Assembly: GCF_037975245.1 (NCBI RefSeq)
Contig: NC_092575.1
Location: 18,175,841-18,239,840 of the forward strand
Reading direction: 5' to 3'
DNA: 64,000 nt
DNA from: Apostichopus japonicus
Taxonomy: Eukaryota > Echinodermata > Holothuroidea > Aspidochirotida > Stichopodidae
Shown: positions 1 through 15,000 of the stretch, piece after piece
Layout of the letters: each line of letters opens with the position of its first letter
How positions within the stretch are numbered: the stretch's first letter is position 1
The notes under the pieces: model-generated
The model's input: only the letters and a program-made list of their open reading frames with translations
What the model was told of the DNA's origin: nothing
Database searches by the model: none
Position numbers and translations under genes: made by a program

Positions 1-3000
1 GGCGCGGTTGGTTGCTCTGTACCTCGAGAGCGTGACGTATTTTTGGATCGCGGGCTCGAGACCAGGTGGGGGCAGTTTGCTTTTGCCGCGATCTTATACG
101 GTCTCTGGAAGTTTAAGTATTAGAAACGAACATAGATTTATATCAACTGCTGTCGTGGCGCGGTTGGTTGCTCTGTACCTCGAGAGCGTGACGTATTTTT
201 GGATCGCGGGCTCGAGACCAGGTGGGGGCAGTTTGCTTTTGCCGCGATCTTATACGGTCTCTGGAAGTTTAAGTATTAGAAACGAACATAGATTTATATC
301 AACTGCTGTCGTGGCGCGGTTGGTTGCTCTGTACCTCGAGAGCGTGACGTATTTTTGGATCGCGGGCTCGAGACCAGGTGGGGGCAGTTTGCTTTTGCCG
401 CGATCTTATACGGTCTCTGGAAGTTTAAGTATTAGAAACGAACATAGATTTATATCAACTGCTGTCGTGGCGCGGTTGGTTGCTCTGTACCTCGAGAGCG
501 TGACGTATTTTTGGATCGCGGGCTCGAGACCAGGTGGGGGCAGTTTGCTTTTGCCGCGATCTTATACGGTCTCTGGAAGTTTAAGTATTAGAAACGAACA
601 TAGATTTATATCAACTGCTGTCGTGGCGCGGTTGGTTGCTCTGTACCTCGAGAGCGTGACGTATTTTTGGATCGCGGGCTCGAGACCAGGTGGGGGCAGT
701 TTGCTTTTGCCGCGATCTTATACGGTCTCTGGAAGTTTAAGTATTAGAAACGAACATAGATTTATATCAACTGCTGTCGTGGCGCGGTTGGTTGCTCTGT
801 ACCTCGAGAGCGTGACGTATTTTTGGATCGCGGGCTCGAGACCAGGTGGGGGCAGTTTGCTTTTGCCGCGATCTTATACGGTCTCTGGAAGTTTAAGTAT
901 TAGAAACGAACATAGATTTATATCAACTGCTGTCGTGGCGCGGTTGGTTGCTCTGTACCTCGAGAGCGTGACGTATTTTTGGATCGCGGGCTCGAGACCA
1001 GGTGGGGGCAGTTTGCTTTTGCCGCGATCTTATACGGTCTCTGGAAGTTTAAGTATTAGAAACGAACATAGATTTATATCAACTGCTGTCGTGGCGCGGT
1101 TGGTTGCTCTGTACCTCGAGAGCGTGACGTATTTTTGGATCGCGGGCTCGAGACCAGGTGGGGGCAGTTTGCTTTTGCCGCGATCTTATACGGTCTCTGG
1201 AAGTTTAAGTATTAGAAACGAACATAGATTTATATCAACTGCTGTCGTGGCGCGGTTGGTTGCTCTGTACCTCGAGAGCGTGACGTATTTTTGGATCGCG
1301 GGCTCGAGACCAGGTGGGGGCAGTTTGCTTTTGCCGCGATCTTATACGGTCTCTGGAAGTTTAAGTATTAGAAACGAACATAGATTTATATCAACTGCTG
1401 TCGTGGCGCGGTTGGTTGCTCTGTACCTCGAGAGCGTGACGTATTTTTGGATCGCGGGCTCGAGACCAGGTGGGGGCAGTTTGCTTTTGCCGCGATCTTA
1501 TACGGTCTCTGGAAGTTTAAGTATTAGAAACGAACATAGATTTATATCAACTGCTGTCGTGGCGCGGTTGGTTGCTCTGTACCTCGAGAGCGTGACGTAT
1601 TTTTGGATCGCGGGCTCGAGACCAGGTGGGGGCAGTTTGCTTTTGCCGCGATCTTATACGGTCTCTGGAAGTTTAAGTATTAGAAACGAACATAGATTTA
1701 TATCAACTGCTGTCGTGGCGCGGTTGGTTGCTCTGTACCTCGAGAGCGTGACGTATTTTTGGATCGCGGGCTCGAGACCAGGTGGGGGCAGTTTGCTTTT
1801 GCCGCGATCTTATACGGTCTCTGGAAGTTTAAGTATTAGAAACGAACATAGATTTATATCAACTGCTGTCGTGGCGCGGTTGGTTGCTCTGTACCTCGAG
1901 AGCGTGACGTATTTTTGGATCGCGGGCTCGAGACCAGGTGGGGGCAGTTTGCTTTTGCCGCGATCTTATACGGTCTCTGGAAGTTTAAGTATTAGAAACG
2001 AACATAGATTTATATCAACTGCTGTCGTGGCGCGGTTGGTTGCTCTGTACCTCGAGAGCGTGACGTATTTTTGGATCGCGGGCTCGAGACCAGGTGGGGG
2101 CAGTTTGCTTTTGCCGCGATCTTATACGGTCTCTGGAAGTTTAAGTATTAGAAACGAACATAGATTTATATCAACTGCTGTCGTGGCGCGGTTGGTTGCT
2201 CTGTACCTCGAGAGCGTGACGTATTTTTGGATCGCGGGCTCGAGACCAGGTGGGGGCAGTTTGCTTTTGCCGCGATCTTATACGGTCTCTGGAAGTTTAA
2301 GTATTAGAAACGAACATAGATTTATATCAACTGCTGTCGTGGCGCGGTTGGTTGCTCTGTACCTCGAGAGCGTGACGTATTTTTGGATCGCGGGCTCGAG
2401 ACCAGGTGGGGGCAGTTTGCTTTTGCCGCGATCTTATACGGTCTCTGGAAGTTTAAGTATTAGAAACGAACATAGATTTATATCAACTGCTGTCGTGGCG
2501 CGGTTGGTTGCTCTGTACCTCGAGAGCGTGACGTATTTTTGGATCGCGGGCTCGAGACCAGGTGGGGGCAGTTTGCTTTTGCCGCGATCTTATACGGTCT
2601 CTGGAAGTTTAAGTATTAGAAACGAACATAGATTTATATCAACTGCTGTCGTGGCGCGGTTGGTTGCTCTGTACCTCGAGAGCGTGACGTATTTTGGATC
2701 GCGGGCTCGAGACCAGGTGGGGGCAGTTTGCTTTTGCCGCGATCTTATACGGTCTCTGGAAGTTTAAGTATTAGAAACGAACATAGATTTATATCAACTG
2801 CTGTCGTGGCGCGGTTGGTTGCTCTGTACCTCGAGAGCGTGACGTATTTTGGATCGCGGGCTCGAGACCAGGTGGGGGCAGTTTGCTTTTGCCGCGATCT
2901 TATACGGTCTCTGGAAGTTTAAGTATTAGAAACGAACATAGATTTATATCAACTGCTGTCGTGGCGCGGTTGGTTGCTCTGTACCTCGAGAGCGTGACGT

Positions 3001-6000
3001 ATTTTGGATCGCGGGCTCGAGACCAGGTGGGGGCAGTTTGCTTTTGCCGCGATCTTATACGGTCTCTGGAAGTTTAAGTATTAGAAACGAACATAGATTT
3101 ATATCAACTGCTGTCGTGGCGCGGTTGGTTGCTCTGTACCTCGAGAGCGTGACGTATTTTGGATCGCGGGCTCGAGACCAGGTGGGGGCAGTTTGCTTTT
3201 GCCGCGATCTTATACGGTCTCTGGAAGTTTAAGTATTAGAAACGAACATAGATTTATATCAACTGCTGTCGTGGCGCGGTTGGTTGCTCTGTACCTCGAG
3301 AGCGTGACGTATTTTGGATCGCGGGCTCGAGACCAGGTGGGGGCAGTTTGCTTTTGCCGCGATCTTATACGGTCTCTGGAAGTTTAAGTATTAGAAACGA
3401 ACATAGATTTATATCAACTGCTGTCGTGGCGCGGTTGGTTGCTCTGTACCTCGAGAGCGTGACGTATTTTTGGATCGCGGGCTCGAGACCAGGTGGGGGC
3501 AGTTTGCTTTTGCCGCGATCTTATACGGTCTCTGGAAGTTTAAGTATTAGAAACGAACATAGATTTATATCAACTGCTGTCGTGGCGCGGTTGGTTGCTC
3601 TGTACCTCGAGAGCGTGACGTATTTTTGGATCGCGGGCTCGAGACCAGGTGGGGGCAGTTTGCTTTTGCCGCGATCTTATACGGTCTCTGGAAGTTTAAG
3701 TATTAGAAACGAACATAGATTTATATCAACTGCTGTCGTGGCGCGGTTGGTTGCTCTGTACCTCGAGAGCGTGACGTATTTTGGATCGCGGGCTCGAGAC
3801 CAGGTGGGGGCAGTTTGCTTTTGCCGCGATCTTATACGGTCTCTGGAAGTTTAAGTATTAGAAACGAACATAGATTTATATCAACTGCTGTCGTGGCGCG
3901 GTTGGTTGCTCTGTACCTCGAGAGCGTGACGTATTTTTGGATCGCGGGCTCGAGACCAGGTGGGGGCAGTTTGCTTTTGCCGCGATCTTATACGGTCTCT
4001 GGAAGTTTAAGTATTAGAAACGAACATAGATTTATATCAACTGCTGTCGTGGCGCGGTTGGTTGCTCTGTACCTCGAGAGCGTGACGTATTTTTGGATCG
4101 CGGGCTCGAGACCAGGTGGGGGCAGTTTGCTTTTGCCGCGATCTTATACGGTCTCTGGAAGTTTAAGTATTAGAAACGAACATAGATTTATATCAACTGC
4201 TGTCGTGGCGCGGTTGGTTGCTCTGTACCTCGAGAGCGTGACGTATTTTTGGATCGCGGGCTCGAGACCAGGTGGGGGCAGTTTGCTTTTGCCGCGATCT
4301 TATACGGTCTCTGGAAGTTTAAGTATTAGAAACGAACATAGATTTATATCAACTGCTGTCGTGGCGCGGTTGGTTGCTCTGTACCTCGAGAGCGTGACGT
4401 ATTTTTGGATCGCGGGCTCGAGACCAGGTGGGGGCAGTTTGCTTTTGCCGCGATCTTATACGGTCTCTGGAAGTTTAAGTATTAGAAACGAACATAGATT
4501 TATATCAACTGCTGTCGTGGCGCGGTTGGTTGCTCTGTACCTCGAGAGCGTGACGTATTTTGGATCGCGGGCTCGAGACCAGGTGGGGGCAGTTTGCTTT
4601 TGCCGCGATCTTATACGGTCTCTGGAAGTTTAAGTATTAGAAACGAACATAGATTTATATCAACTGCTGTCGTGGCGCGGTTGGTTGCTCTGTACCTCGA
4701 GAGCGTGACGTATTTTGGATCGCGGGCTCGAGACCAGGTGGGGGCAGTTTGCTTTTGCCGCGATCTTATACGGTCTCTGGAAGTTTAAGTATTAGAAACG
4801 AACATAGATTTATATCAACTGCTGTCGTGGCGCGGTTGGTTGCTCTGTACCTCGAGAGCGTGACGTATTTTGGATCGCGGGCTCGAGACCAGGTGGGGGC
4901 AGTTTGCTTTTGCCGCGATCTTATACGGTCTCTGGAAGTTTAAGTATTAGAAACGAACATAGATTTATATCAACTGCTGTCGTGGCGCGGTTGGTTGCTC
5001 TGTACCTCGAGAGCGTGACGTATTTTGGATCGCGGGCTCGAGACCAGGTGGGGGCAGTTTGCTTTTGCCGCGATCTTATACGGTCTCTGGAAGTTTAAGT
5101 ATTAGAAACGAACATAGATTTATATCAACTGCTGTCGTGGCGCGGTTGGTTGCTCTGTACCTCGAGAGCGTGACGTATTTTTGGATCGCGGGCTCGAGAC
5201 CAGGTGGGGGCAGTTTGCTTTTGCCGCGATCTTATACGGTCTCTGGAAGTTTAAGTATTAGAAACGAACATAGATTTATATCAACTGCTGTCGTGGCGCG
5301 GTTGGTTGCTCTGTACCTCGAGAGCGTGACGTATTTTTGGATCGCGGGCTCGAGACCAGGTGGGGGCAGTTTGCTTTTGCCGCGATCTTATACGGTCTCT
5401 GGAAGTTTAAGTATTAGAAACGAACATAGATTTATATCAACTGCTGTCGTGGCGCGGTTGGTTGCTCTGTACCTCGAGAGCGTGACGTATTTTTGGATCG
5501 CGGGCTCGAGACCAGGTGGGGGCAGTTTGCTTTTGCCGCGATCTTATACGGTCTCTGGAAGTTTAAGTATTAGAAACGAACATAGATTTATATCAACTGC
5601 TGTCGTGGCGCGGTTGGTTGCTCTGTACCTCGAGAGCGTGACGTATTTTTGGATCGCGGGCTCGAGACCAGGTGGGGGCAGTTTGCTTTTGCCGCGATCT
5701 TATACGGTCTCTGGAAGTTTAAGTATTAGAAACGAACATAGATTTATATCAACTGCTGTCGTGGCGCGGTTGGTTGCTCTGTACCTCGAGAGCGTGACGT
5801 ATTTTTGGATCGCGGGCTCGAGACCAGGTGGGGGCAGTTTGCTTTTGCCGCGATCTTATACGGTCTCTGGAAGTTTAAGTATTAGAAACGAACATAGATT
5901 TATATCAACTGCTGTCGTGGCGCGGTTGGTTGCTCTGTACCTCGAGAGCGTGACGTATTTTTGGATCGCGGGCTCGAGACCAGGTGGGGGCAGTTTGCTT

Positions 6001-9000
6001 TTGCCGCGATCTTATACGGTCTCTGGAAGTTTAAGTATTAGAAACGAACATAGATTTATATCAACTGCTGTCGTGGCGCGGTTGGTTGCTCTGTACCTCG
6101 AGAGCGTGACGTATTTTTGGATCGCGGGCTCGAGACCAGGTGGGGGCAGTTTGCTTTTGCCGCGATCTTATACGGTCTCTGGAAGTTTAAGTATTAGAAA
6201 CGAACATAGATTTATATCAACTGCTGTCGTGGCGCGGTTGGTTGCTCTGTACCTCGAGAGCGTGACGTATTTTTGGATCGCGGGCTCGAGACCAGGTGGG
6301 GGCAGTTTGCTTTTGCCGCGATCTTATACGGTCTCTGGAAGTTTAAGTATTAGAAACGAACATAGATTTATATCAACTGCTGTCGTGGCGCGGTTGGTTG
6401 CTCTGTACCTCGAGAGCGTGACGTATTTTTGGATCGCGGGCTCGAGACCAGGTGGGGGCAGTTTGCTTTTGCCGCGATCTTATACGGTCTCTGGAAGTTT
6501 AAGTATTAGAAACGAACATAGATTTATATCAACTGCTGTCGTGGCGCGGTTGGTTGCTCTGTACCTCGAGAGCGTGACGTATTTTTGGATCGCGGGCTCG
6601 AGACCAGGTGGGGGCAGTTTGCTTTTGCCGCGATCTTATACGGTCTCTGGAAGTTTAAGTATTAGAAACGAACATAGATTTATATCAACTGCTGTCGTGG
6701 CGCGGTTGGTTGCTCTGTACCTCGAGAGCGTGACGTATTTTGGATCGCGGGCTCGAGACCAGGTGGGGGCAGTTTGCTTTTGCCGCGATCTTATACGGTC
6801 TCTGGAAGTTTAAGTATTAGAAACGAACATAGATTTATATCAACTGCTGTCGTGGCGCGGTTGGTTGCTCTGTACCTCGAGAGCGTGACGTATTTTTGGA
6901 TCGCGGGCTCGAGACCAGGTGGGGGCAGTTTGCTTTTGCCGCGATCTTATACGGTCTCTGGAAGTTTAAGTATTAGAAACGAACATAGATTTATATCAAC
7001 TGCTGTCGTGGCGCGGTTGGTTGCTCTGTACCTCGAGAGCGTGACGTATTTTGGATCGCGGGCTCGAGACCAGGTGGGGGCAGTTTGCTTTTGCCGCGAT
7101 CTTATACGGTCTCTGGAAGTTTAAGTATTAGAAACGAACATAGATTTATATCAACTGCTGTCGTGGCGCGGTTGGTTGCTCTGTACCTCGAGAGCGTGAC
7201 GTATTTTGGATCGCGGGCTCGAGACCAGGTGGGGGCAGTTTGCTTTTGCCGCGATCTTATACGGTCTCTGGAAGTTTAAGTATTAGAAACGAACATAGAT
7301 TTATATCAACTGCTGTCGTGGCGCGGTTGGTTGCTCTGTACCTCGAGAGCGTGACGTATTTTTGGATCGCGGGCTCGAGACCAGGTGGGGGCAGTTTGCT
7401 TTTGCCGCGATCTTATACGGTCTCTGGAAGTTTAAGTATTAGAAACGAACATAGATTTATATCAACTGCTGTCGTGGCGCGGTTGGTTGCTCTGTACCTC
7501 GAGAGCGTGACGTATTTTTGGATCGCGGGCTCGAGACCAGGTGGGGGCAGTTTGCTTTTGCCGCGATCTTATACGGTCTCTGGAAGTTTAAGTATTAGAA
7601 ACGAACATAGATTTATATCAACTGCTGTCGTGGCGCGGTTGGTTGCTCTGTACCTCGAGAGCGTGACGTATTTTTGGATCGCGGGCTCGAGACCAGGTGG
7701 GGGCAGTTTGCTTTTGCCGCGATCTTATACGGTCTCTGGAAGTTTAAGTATTAGAAACGAACATAGATTTATATCAACTGCTGTCGTGGCGCGGTTGGTT
7801 GCTCTGTACCTCGAGAGCGTGACGTATTTTGGATCGCGGGCTCGAGACCAGGTGGGGGCAGTTTGCTTTTGCCGCGATCTTATACGGTCTCTGGAAGTTT
7901 AAGTATTAGAAACGAACATAGATTTATATCAACTGCTGTCGTGGCGCGGTTGGTTGCTCTGTACCTCGAGAGCGTGACGTATTTTGGATCGCGGGCTCGA
8001 GACCAGGTGGGGGCAGTTTGCTTTTGCCGCGATCTTATACGGTCTCTGGAAGTTTAAGTATTAGAAACGAACATAGATTTATATCAACTGCTGTCGTGGC
8101 GCGGTTGGTTGCTCTGTACCTCGAGAGCGTGACGTATTTTGGATCGCGGGCTCGAGACCAGGTGGGGGCAGTTTGCTTTTGCCGCGATCTTATACGGTCT
8201 CTGGAAGTTTAAGTATTAGAAACGAACATAGATTTATATCAACTGCTGTCGTGGCGCGGTTGGTTGCTCTGTACCTCGAGAGCGTGACGTATTTTGGATC
8301 GCGGGCTCGAGACCAGGTGGGGGCAGTTTGCTTTTGCCGCGATCTTATACGGTCTCTGGAAGTTTAAGTATTAGAAACGAACATAGATTTATATCAACTG
8401 CTGTCGTGGCGCGGTTGGTTGCTCTGTACCTCGAGAGCGTGACGTATTTTGGATCGCGGGCTCGAGACCAGGTGGGGGCAGTTTGCTTTTGCCGCGATCT
8501 TATACGGTCTCTGGAAGTTTAAGTATTAGAAACGAACATAGATTTATATCAACTGCTGTCGTGGCGCGGTTGGTTGCTCTGTACCTCGAGAGCGTGACGT
8601 ATTTTTGGATCGCGGGCTCGAGACCAGGTGGGGGCAGTTTGCTTTTGCCGCGATCTTATACGGTCTCTGGAAGTTTAAGTATTAGAAACGAACATAGATT
8701 TATATCAACTGCTGTCGTGGCGCGGTTGGTTGCTCTGTACCTCGAGAGCGTGACGTATTTTTGGATCGCGGGCTCGAGACCAGGTGGGGGCAGTTTGCTT
8801 TTGCCGCGATCTTATACGGTCTCTGGAAGTTTAAGTATTAGAAACGAACATAGATTTATATCAACTGCTGTCGTGGCGCGGTTGGTTGCTCTGTACCTCG
8901 AGAGCGTGACGTATTTTTGGATCGCGGGCTCGAGACCAGGTGGGGGCAGTTTGCTTTTGCCGCGATCTTATACGGTCTCTGGAAGTTTAAGTATTAGAAA

Positions 9001-12000
9001 CGAACATAGATTTATATCAACTGCTGTCGTGGCGCGGTTGGTTGCTCTGTACCTCGAGAGCGTGACGTATTTTTGGATCGCGGGCTCGAGACCAGGTGGG
9101 GGCAGTTTGCTTTTGCCGCGATCTTATACGGTCTCTGGAAGTTTAAGTATTAGAAACGAACATAGATTTATATCAACTGCTGTCGTGGCGCGGTTGGTTG
9201 CTCTGTACCTCGAGAGCGTGACGTATTTTGGATCGCGGGCTCGAGACCAGGTGGGGGCAGTTTGCTTTTGCCGCGATCTTATACGGTCTCTGGAAGTTTA
9301 AGTATTAGAAACGAACATAGATTTATATCAACTGCTGTCGTGGCGCGGTTGGTTGCTCTGTACCTCGAGAGCGTGACGTATTTTTGGATCGCGGGCTCGA
9401 GACCAGGTGGGGGCAGTTTGCTTTTGCCGCGATCTTATACGGTCTCTGGAAGTTTAAGTATTAGAAACGAACATAGATTTATATCAACTGCTGTCGTGGC
9501 GCGGTTGGTTGCTCTGTACCTCGAGAGCGTGACGTATTTTTGGATCGCGGGCTCGAGACCAGGTGGGGGCAGTTTGCTTTTGCCGCGATCTTATACGGTC
9601 TCTGGAAGTTTAAGTATTAGAAACGAACATAGATTTATATCAACTGCTGTCGTGGCGCGGTTGGTTGCTCTGTACCTCGAGAGCGTGACGTATTTTTGGA
9701 TCGCGGGCTCGAGACCAGGTGGGGGCAGTTTGCTTTTGCCGCGATCTTATACGGTCTCTGGAAGTTTAAGTATTAGAAACGAACATAGATTTATATCAAC
9801 TGCTGTCGTGGCGCGGTTGGTTGCTCTGTACCTCGAGAGCGTGACGTATTTTTGGATCGCGGGCTCGAGACCAGGTGGGGGCAGTTTGCTTTTGCCGCGA
9901 TCTTATACGGTCTCTGGAAGTTTAAGTATTAGAAACGAACATAGATTTATATCAACTGCTGTCGTGGCGCGGTTGGTTGCTCTGTACCTCGAGAGCGTGA
10001 CGTATTTTTGGATCGCGGGCTCGAGACCAGGTGGGGGCAGTTTGCTTTTGCCGCGATCTTATACGGTCTCTGGAAGTTTAAGTATTAGAAACGAACATAG
10101 ATTTATATCAACTGCTGTCGTGGCGCGGTTGGTTGCTCTGTACCTCGAGAGCGTGACGTATTTTGGATCGCGGGCTCGAGACCAGGTGGGGGCAGTTTGC
10201 TTTTGCCGCGATCTTATACGGTCTCTGGAAGTTTAAGTATTAGAAACGAACATAGATTTATATCAACTGCTGTCGTGGCGCGGTTGGTTGCTCTGTACCT
10301 CGAGAGCGTGACGTATTTTGGATCGCGGGCTCGAGACCAGGTGGGGGCAGTTTGCTTTTGCCGCGATCTTATACGGTCTCTGGAAGTTTAAGTATTAGAA
10401 ACGAACATAGATTTATATCAACTGCTGTCGTGGCGCGGTTGGTTGCTCTGTACCTCGAGAGCGTGACGTATTTTTGGATCGCGGGCTCGAGACAGGTGGG
10501 GGCAGTTTGCTTTTGCCGCGATCTTATACGGTCTCTGGAAGTTTAAGTATTAGAAACGAACATAGATTTATATCAACTGCTGTCGTGGCGCGGTTGGTTG
10601 CTCTGTACCTCGAGAGCGTGACGTATTTTTGGATCGCGGGCTCGAGACCAGGTGGGGGCAGTTTGCTTTTGCCGCGATCTTATACGGTCTCTGGAAGTTT
10701 AAGTATTAGAAACGAACATAGATTTATATCAACTGCTGTCGTGGCGCGGTTGGTTGCTCTGTACCTCGAGAGCGTGACGTATTTTGGATCGCGGGCTCGA
10801 GACCAGGTGGGGGCAGTTTGCTTTTGCCGCGATCTTATACGGTCTCTGGAAGTTTAAGTATTAGAAACGAACATAGATTTATATCAACTGCTGTCGTGGC
10901 GCGGTTGGTTGCTCTGTACCTCGAGAGCGTGACGTATTTTGGATCGCGGGCTCGAGACCAGGTGGGGGCAGTTTGCTTTTGCCGCGATCTTATACGGTCT
11001 CTGGAAGTTTAAGTATTAGAAACGAACATAGATTTATATCAACTGCTGTCGTGGCGCGGTTGGTTGCTCTGTACCTCGAGAGCGTGACGTATTTTTGGAT
11101 CGCGGGCTCGAGACCAGGTGGGGGCAGTTTGCTTTTGCCGCGATCTTATACGGTCTCTGGAAGTTTAAGTATTAGAAACGAACATAGATTTATATCAACT
11201 GCTGTCGTGGCGCGGTTGGTTGCTCTGTACCTCGAGAGCGTGACGTATTTTTGGATCGCGGGCTCGAGACCAGGTGGGGGCAGTTTGCTTTTGCCGCGAT
11301 CTTATACGGTCTCTGGAAGTTTAAGTATTAGAAACGAACATAGATTTATATCAACTGCTGTCGTGGCGCGGTTGGTTGCTCTGTACCTCGAGAGCGTGAC
11401 GTATTTTGGATCGCGGGCTCGAGACCAGGTGGGGGCAGTTTGCTTTTGCCGCGATCTTATACGGTCTCTGGAAGTTTAAGTATTAGAAACGAACATAGAT
11501 TTATATCAACTGCTGTCGTGGCGCGGTTGGTTGCTCTGTACCTCGAGAGCGTGACGTATTTTGGATCGCGGGCTCGAGACCAGGTGGGGGCAGTTTGCTT
11601 TTGCCGCGATCTTATACGGTCTCTGGAAGTTTAAGTATTAGAAACGAACATAGATTTATATCAACTGCTGTCGTGGCGCGGTTGGTTGCTCTGTACCTCG
11701 AGAGCGTGACGTATTTTGGATCGCGGGCTCGAGACCAGGTGGGGGCAGTTTGCTTTTGCCGCGATCTTATACGGTCTCTGGAAGTTTAAGTATTAGAAAC
11801 GAACATAGATTTATATCAACTGCTGTCGTGGCGCGGTTGGTTGCTCTGTACCTCGAGAGCGTGACGTATTTTGGATCGCGGGCTCGAGACCAGGTGGGGG
11901 CAGTTTGCTTTTGCCGCGATCTTATACGGTCTCTGGAAGTTTAAGTATTAGAAACGAACATAGATTTATATCAACTGCTGTCGTGGCGCGGTTGGTTGCT

Positions 12001-15000
12001 CTGTACCTCGAGAGCGTGACGTATTTTGGATCGCGGGCTCGAGACCAGGTGGGGGCAGTTTGCTTTTGCCGCGATCTTATACGGTCTCTGGAAGTTTAAG
12101 TATTAGAAACGAACATAGATTTATATCAACTGCTGTCGTGGCGCGGTTGGTTGCTCTGTACCTCGAGAGCGTGACGTATTTTTGGATCGCGGGCTCGAGA
12201 CCAGGTGGGGGCAGTTTGCTTTTGCCGCGATCTTATACGGTCTCTGGAAGTTTAAGTATTAGAAACGAACATAGATTTATATCAACTGCTGTCGTGGCGC
12301 GGTTGGTTGCTCTGTACCTCGAGAGCGTGACGTATTTTTGGATCGCGGGCTCGAGACCAGGTGGGGGCAGTTTGCTTTTGCCGCGATCTTATACGGTCTC
12401 TGGAAGTTTAAGTATTAGAAACGAACATAGATTTATATCAACTGCTGTCGTGGCGCGGTTGGTTGCTCTGTACCTCGAGAGCGTGACGTATTTTGGATCG
12501 CGGGCTCGAGACCAGGTGGGGGCAGTTTGCTTTTGCCGCGATCTTATTCGGTCTCTGGAAGTTTAAGTATTAGAAACGAACATAGATTTATATCAACTGC
12601 TGTCGTGGCGCGGTTGGTTGCTCTGTACCTCGAGAGCGTGACGTATTTTGGATCGCGGGCTCGAGACCAGGTGGGGGCAGTTTGCTTTTGCCGCGATCTT
12701 ATACGGTCTCTGGAAGTTTAAGTATTAGAAACGAACATAGATTTATATCAACTGCTGTCGTGGCGCGGTTGGTTGCTCTGTACCTCGAGAGCGTGACGTA
12801 TTTTTGGATCGCGGGCTCGAGACCAGGTGGGGGCAGTTTGCTTTTGCCGCGATCTTATACGGTCTCTGGAAGTTTAAGTATTAGAAACGAACATAGATTT
12901 ATATCAACTGCTGTCGTGGCGCGGTTGGTTGCTCTGTACCTCGAGAGCGTGACGTATTTTTGGATCGCGGGCTCGAGACCAGGTGGGGGCAGTTTGCTTT
13001 TGCCGCGATCTTATACGGTCTCTGGAAGTTTAAGTATTAGAAACGAACATAGATTTATATCAACTGCTGTCGTGGCGCGGTTGGTTGCTCTGTACCTCGA
13101 GAGCGTGACGTATTTTTGGATCGCGGGCTCGAGACCAGGTGGGGGCAGTTTGCTTTTGCCGCGATCTTATACGGTCTCTGGAAGTTTAAGTATTAGAAAC
13201 GAACATAGATTTATATCAACTGCTGTCGTGGCGCGGTTGGTTGCTCTGTACCTCGAGAGCGTGACGTATTTTTGGATCGCGGGCTCGAGACCAGGTGGGG
13301 GCAGTTTGCTTTTGCCGCGATCTTATACGGTCTCTGGAAGTTTAAGTATTAGAAACGAACATAGATTTATATCAACTGCTGTCGTGGCGCGGTTGGTTGC
13401 TCTGTACCTCGAGAGCGTGACGTATTTTTGGATCGCGGGCTCGAGACCAGGTGGGGGCAGTTTGCTTTTGCCGCGATCTTATACGGTCTCTGGAAGTTTA
13501 AGTATTAGAAACGAACATAGATTTATATCAACTGCTGTCGTGGCGCGGTTGGTTGCTCTGTACCTCGAGAGCGTGACGTATTTTTGGATCGCGGGCTCGA
13601 GACCAGGTGGGGGCAGTTTGCTTTTGCCGCGATCTTATACGGTCTCTGGAAGTTTAAGTATTAGAAACGAACATAGATTTATATCAACTGCTGTCGTGGC
13701 GCGGTTGGTTGCTCTGTACCTCGAGAGCGTGACGTATTTTTGGATCGCGGGCTCGAGACCAGGTGGGGGCAGTTTGCTTTTGCCGCGATCTTATACGGTC
13801 TCTGGAAGTTTAAGTATTAGAAACGAACATAGATTTATATCAACTGCTGTCGTGGCGCGGTTGGTTGCTCTGTACCTCGAGAGCGTGACGTATTTTTGGA
13901 TCGCGGGCTCGAGACCAGGTGGGGGCAGTTTGCTTTTGCCGCGATCTTATACGGTCTCTGGAAGTTTAAGTATTAGAAACGAACATAGATTTATATCAAC
14001 TGCTGTCGTGGCGCGGTTGGTTGCTCTGTACCTCGAGAGCGTGACGTATTTTGGATCGCGGGCTCGAGACCAGGTGGGGGCAGTTTGCTTTTGCCGCGAT
14101 CTTATACGGTCTCTGGAAGTTTAAGTATTAGAAACGAACATAGATTTATATCAACTGCTGTCGTGGCGCGGTTGGTTGCTCTGTACCTCGAGAGCGTGAC
14201 GTATTTTGGATCGCGGGCTCGAGACCAGGTGGGGGCAGTTTGCTTTTGCCGCGATCTTATACGGTCTCTGGAAGTTTAAGTATTAGAAACGAACATAGAT
14301 TTATATCAACTGCTGTCGTGGCGCGGTTGGTTGCTCTGTACCTCGAGAGCGTGACGTATTTTTGGATCGCGGGCTCGAGACCAGGTGGGGGCAGTTTGCT
14401 TTTGCCGCGATCTTATACGGTCTCTGGAAGTTTAAGTATTAGAAACGAACATAGATTTATATCAACTGCTGTCGTGGCGCGGTTGGTTGCTCTGTACCTC
14501 GAGAGCGTGACGTATTTTGGATCGCGGGCTCGAGACCAGGTGGGGGCAGTTTGCTTTTGCCGCGATCTTATACGGTCTCTGGAAGTTTAAGTATTAGAAA
14601 CGAACATAGATTTATATCAACTGCTGTCGTGGCGCGGTTGGTTGCTCTGTACCTCGAGAGCGTGACGTATTTTTGGATCGCGGGCTCGAGACCAGGTGGG
14701 GGCAGTTTGCTTTTGCCGCGATCTTATACGGTCTCTGGAAGTTTAAGTATTAGAAACGAACATAGATTTATATCAACTGCTGTCGTGGCGCGGTTGGTTG
14801 CTCTGTACCTCGAGAGCGTGACGTATTTTTGGATCGCGGGCTCGAGACCAGGTGGGGGCAGTTTGCTTTTGCCGCGATCTTATACGGTCTCTGGAAGTTT
14901 AAGTATTAGAAACGAACATAGATTTATATCAACTGCTGTCGTGGCGCGGTTGGTTGCTCTGTACCTCGAGAGCGTGACGTATTTTTGGATCGCGGGCTCG

